A stretch of 6,670 nt of DNA from Methanobacteriota archaeon (GTDB lineage Archaea; Thermoplasmatota; Poseidoniia; MGIII; CG-Epi1). Positions within the stretch are counted from its first letter, which is position 1. The number at the start of each line of letters is the position of its first letter. The notes under the pieces were generated by a model. That model was not told the origin of the DNA. It saw nothing but the letters and a program-made list of their open reading frames with translations, and searched no databases. The position numbers were made by a program, and so were the translations under genes. Below are positions 6,605-6,670 of the stretch, in pieces. Location: the NCBI GenBank assembly GCA_002731905.1, contig PCBV01000023.1, positions 1 to 6,670 on the forward strand, in the 5' to 3' direction.

Positions 6605-6610
6605 CGAAAC

Positions 6611-6670
6611 TCAGGCTTCTCTGGTCTGTAACCAGCCCGCTCCTGCACCAAGTAGCAGAAATAGCAGCAG
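6611..6670 (-). CDS. Possible C-terminal end of a membrane protein, cut by the window edge
   Basis: Reading the - strand from the last base gives 19 codons ending in TGA at 6613-6611. The peptide begins LLLFLLLGAGAGW and ends QTREA, which is a hydrophobic stretch then a short polar tail, as at the end of a membrane protein. The stop lies 34 nt before the purS ATG, just ahead of a six-T tract that could serve as terminator. With only 19 residues visible no family can be named, and chance is possible because another frame is also open here. A decision needs the sequence to the right. Confidence 0.35.
   Translation of the reverse strand: MLLFLLLGAGAGWLQTREA

Noticed and set aside
6577..6651. 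25-residue N-terminal extension of PurS from a TTG at 6651
   Set aside because: PurS family proteins begin at the beta-strand that follows ATG 6576; the extension has no family similarity and covers the promoter-like tract.
1..6670. CRISPR arrays, tRNA or rRNA genes, insertion sequences, or a defence or toxin-antitoxin system
   Set aside because: No regularly spaced repeats, cloverleaf-like sequences, transposase motifs or small toxin-like genes were seen. The window is nearly fully covered by five recognisable genes.

Overview
The window reads as ordinary chromosomal DNA of a marine-type archaeon, most likely in the Thermoplasmatota (Poseidoniales / Marine Group II or a relative). The basis is indirect. 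The surface protein ends in an archaeal-style anchoring signal. purS and the transporter have TATA-like boxes 25-28 nt ahead of their start codons with no obvious ribosome binding site, which suggests leaderless transcripts. Purine synthesis uses the small PurL plus PurS rather than the large fused enzyme. No marker gene settles the taxonomy.

Layout, left to right. On the + strand, bases 1-1715 hold the 3' part of a gene for a large exported, membrane-anchored protein. It has a complete plastocyanin/amicyanin-type copper domain, two or more beta-sandwich domains and a C-terminal membrane anchor. Its true start lies left of the window. A short gap (1716-1805) holds two hairpins, one capped by a stable UACG tetraloop. 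Next, still on the + strand, is a rhomboid intramembrane serine protease with a C-terminal four-cysteine zinc-ribbon-like tail (1806-2678). Its 3' end overlaps by 16 bp the 3' end of a gene on the opposite strand.

The rest is on the - strand and is read right to left. A 19-residue membrane-protein C-terminus lies at the right edge (6611-6670, tentative). It is followed by purS (6334-6576), purL (4046-6337, overlapping purS by 4 bp), and an ArsB/NhaD/OCA2-type ion transporter (2663-4012), which has its own probable promoter just after the purL stop.

How the genes work together: PurS and PurL are two of the three subunits of formylglycinamide ribonucleotide amidotransferase, the fourth step of purine synthesis. 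The third subunit, PurQ, is not in the window. The copper surface protein and the rhomboid protease are co-oriented neighbours at the membrane, and the protease might act on the surface protein's anchor, but that is speculation. The transporter has no evident link to purine synthesis beyond position. Every gap is under 100 bp. I see no tRNA, rRNA, CRISPR array, insertion sequence or new multi-gene system.
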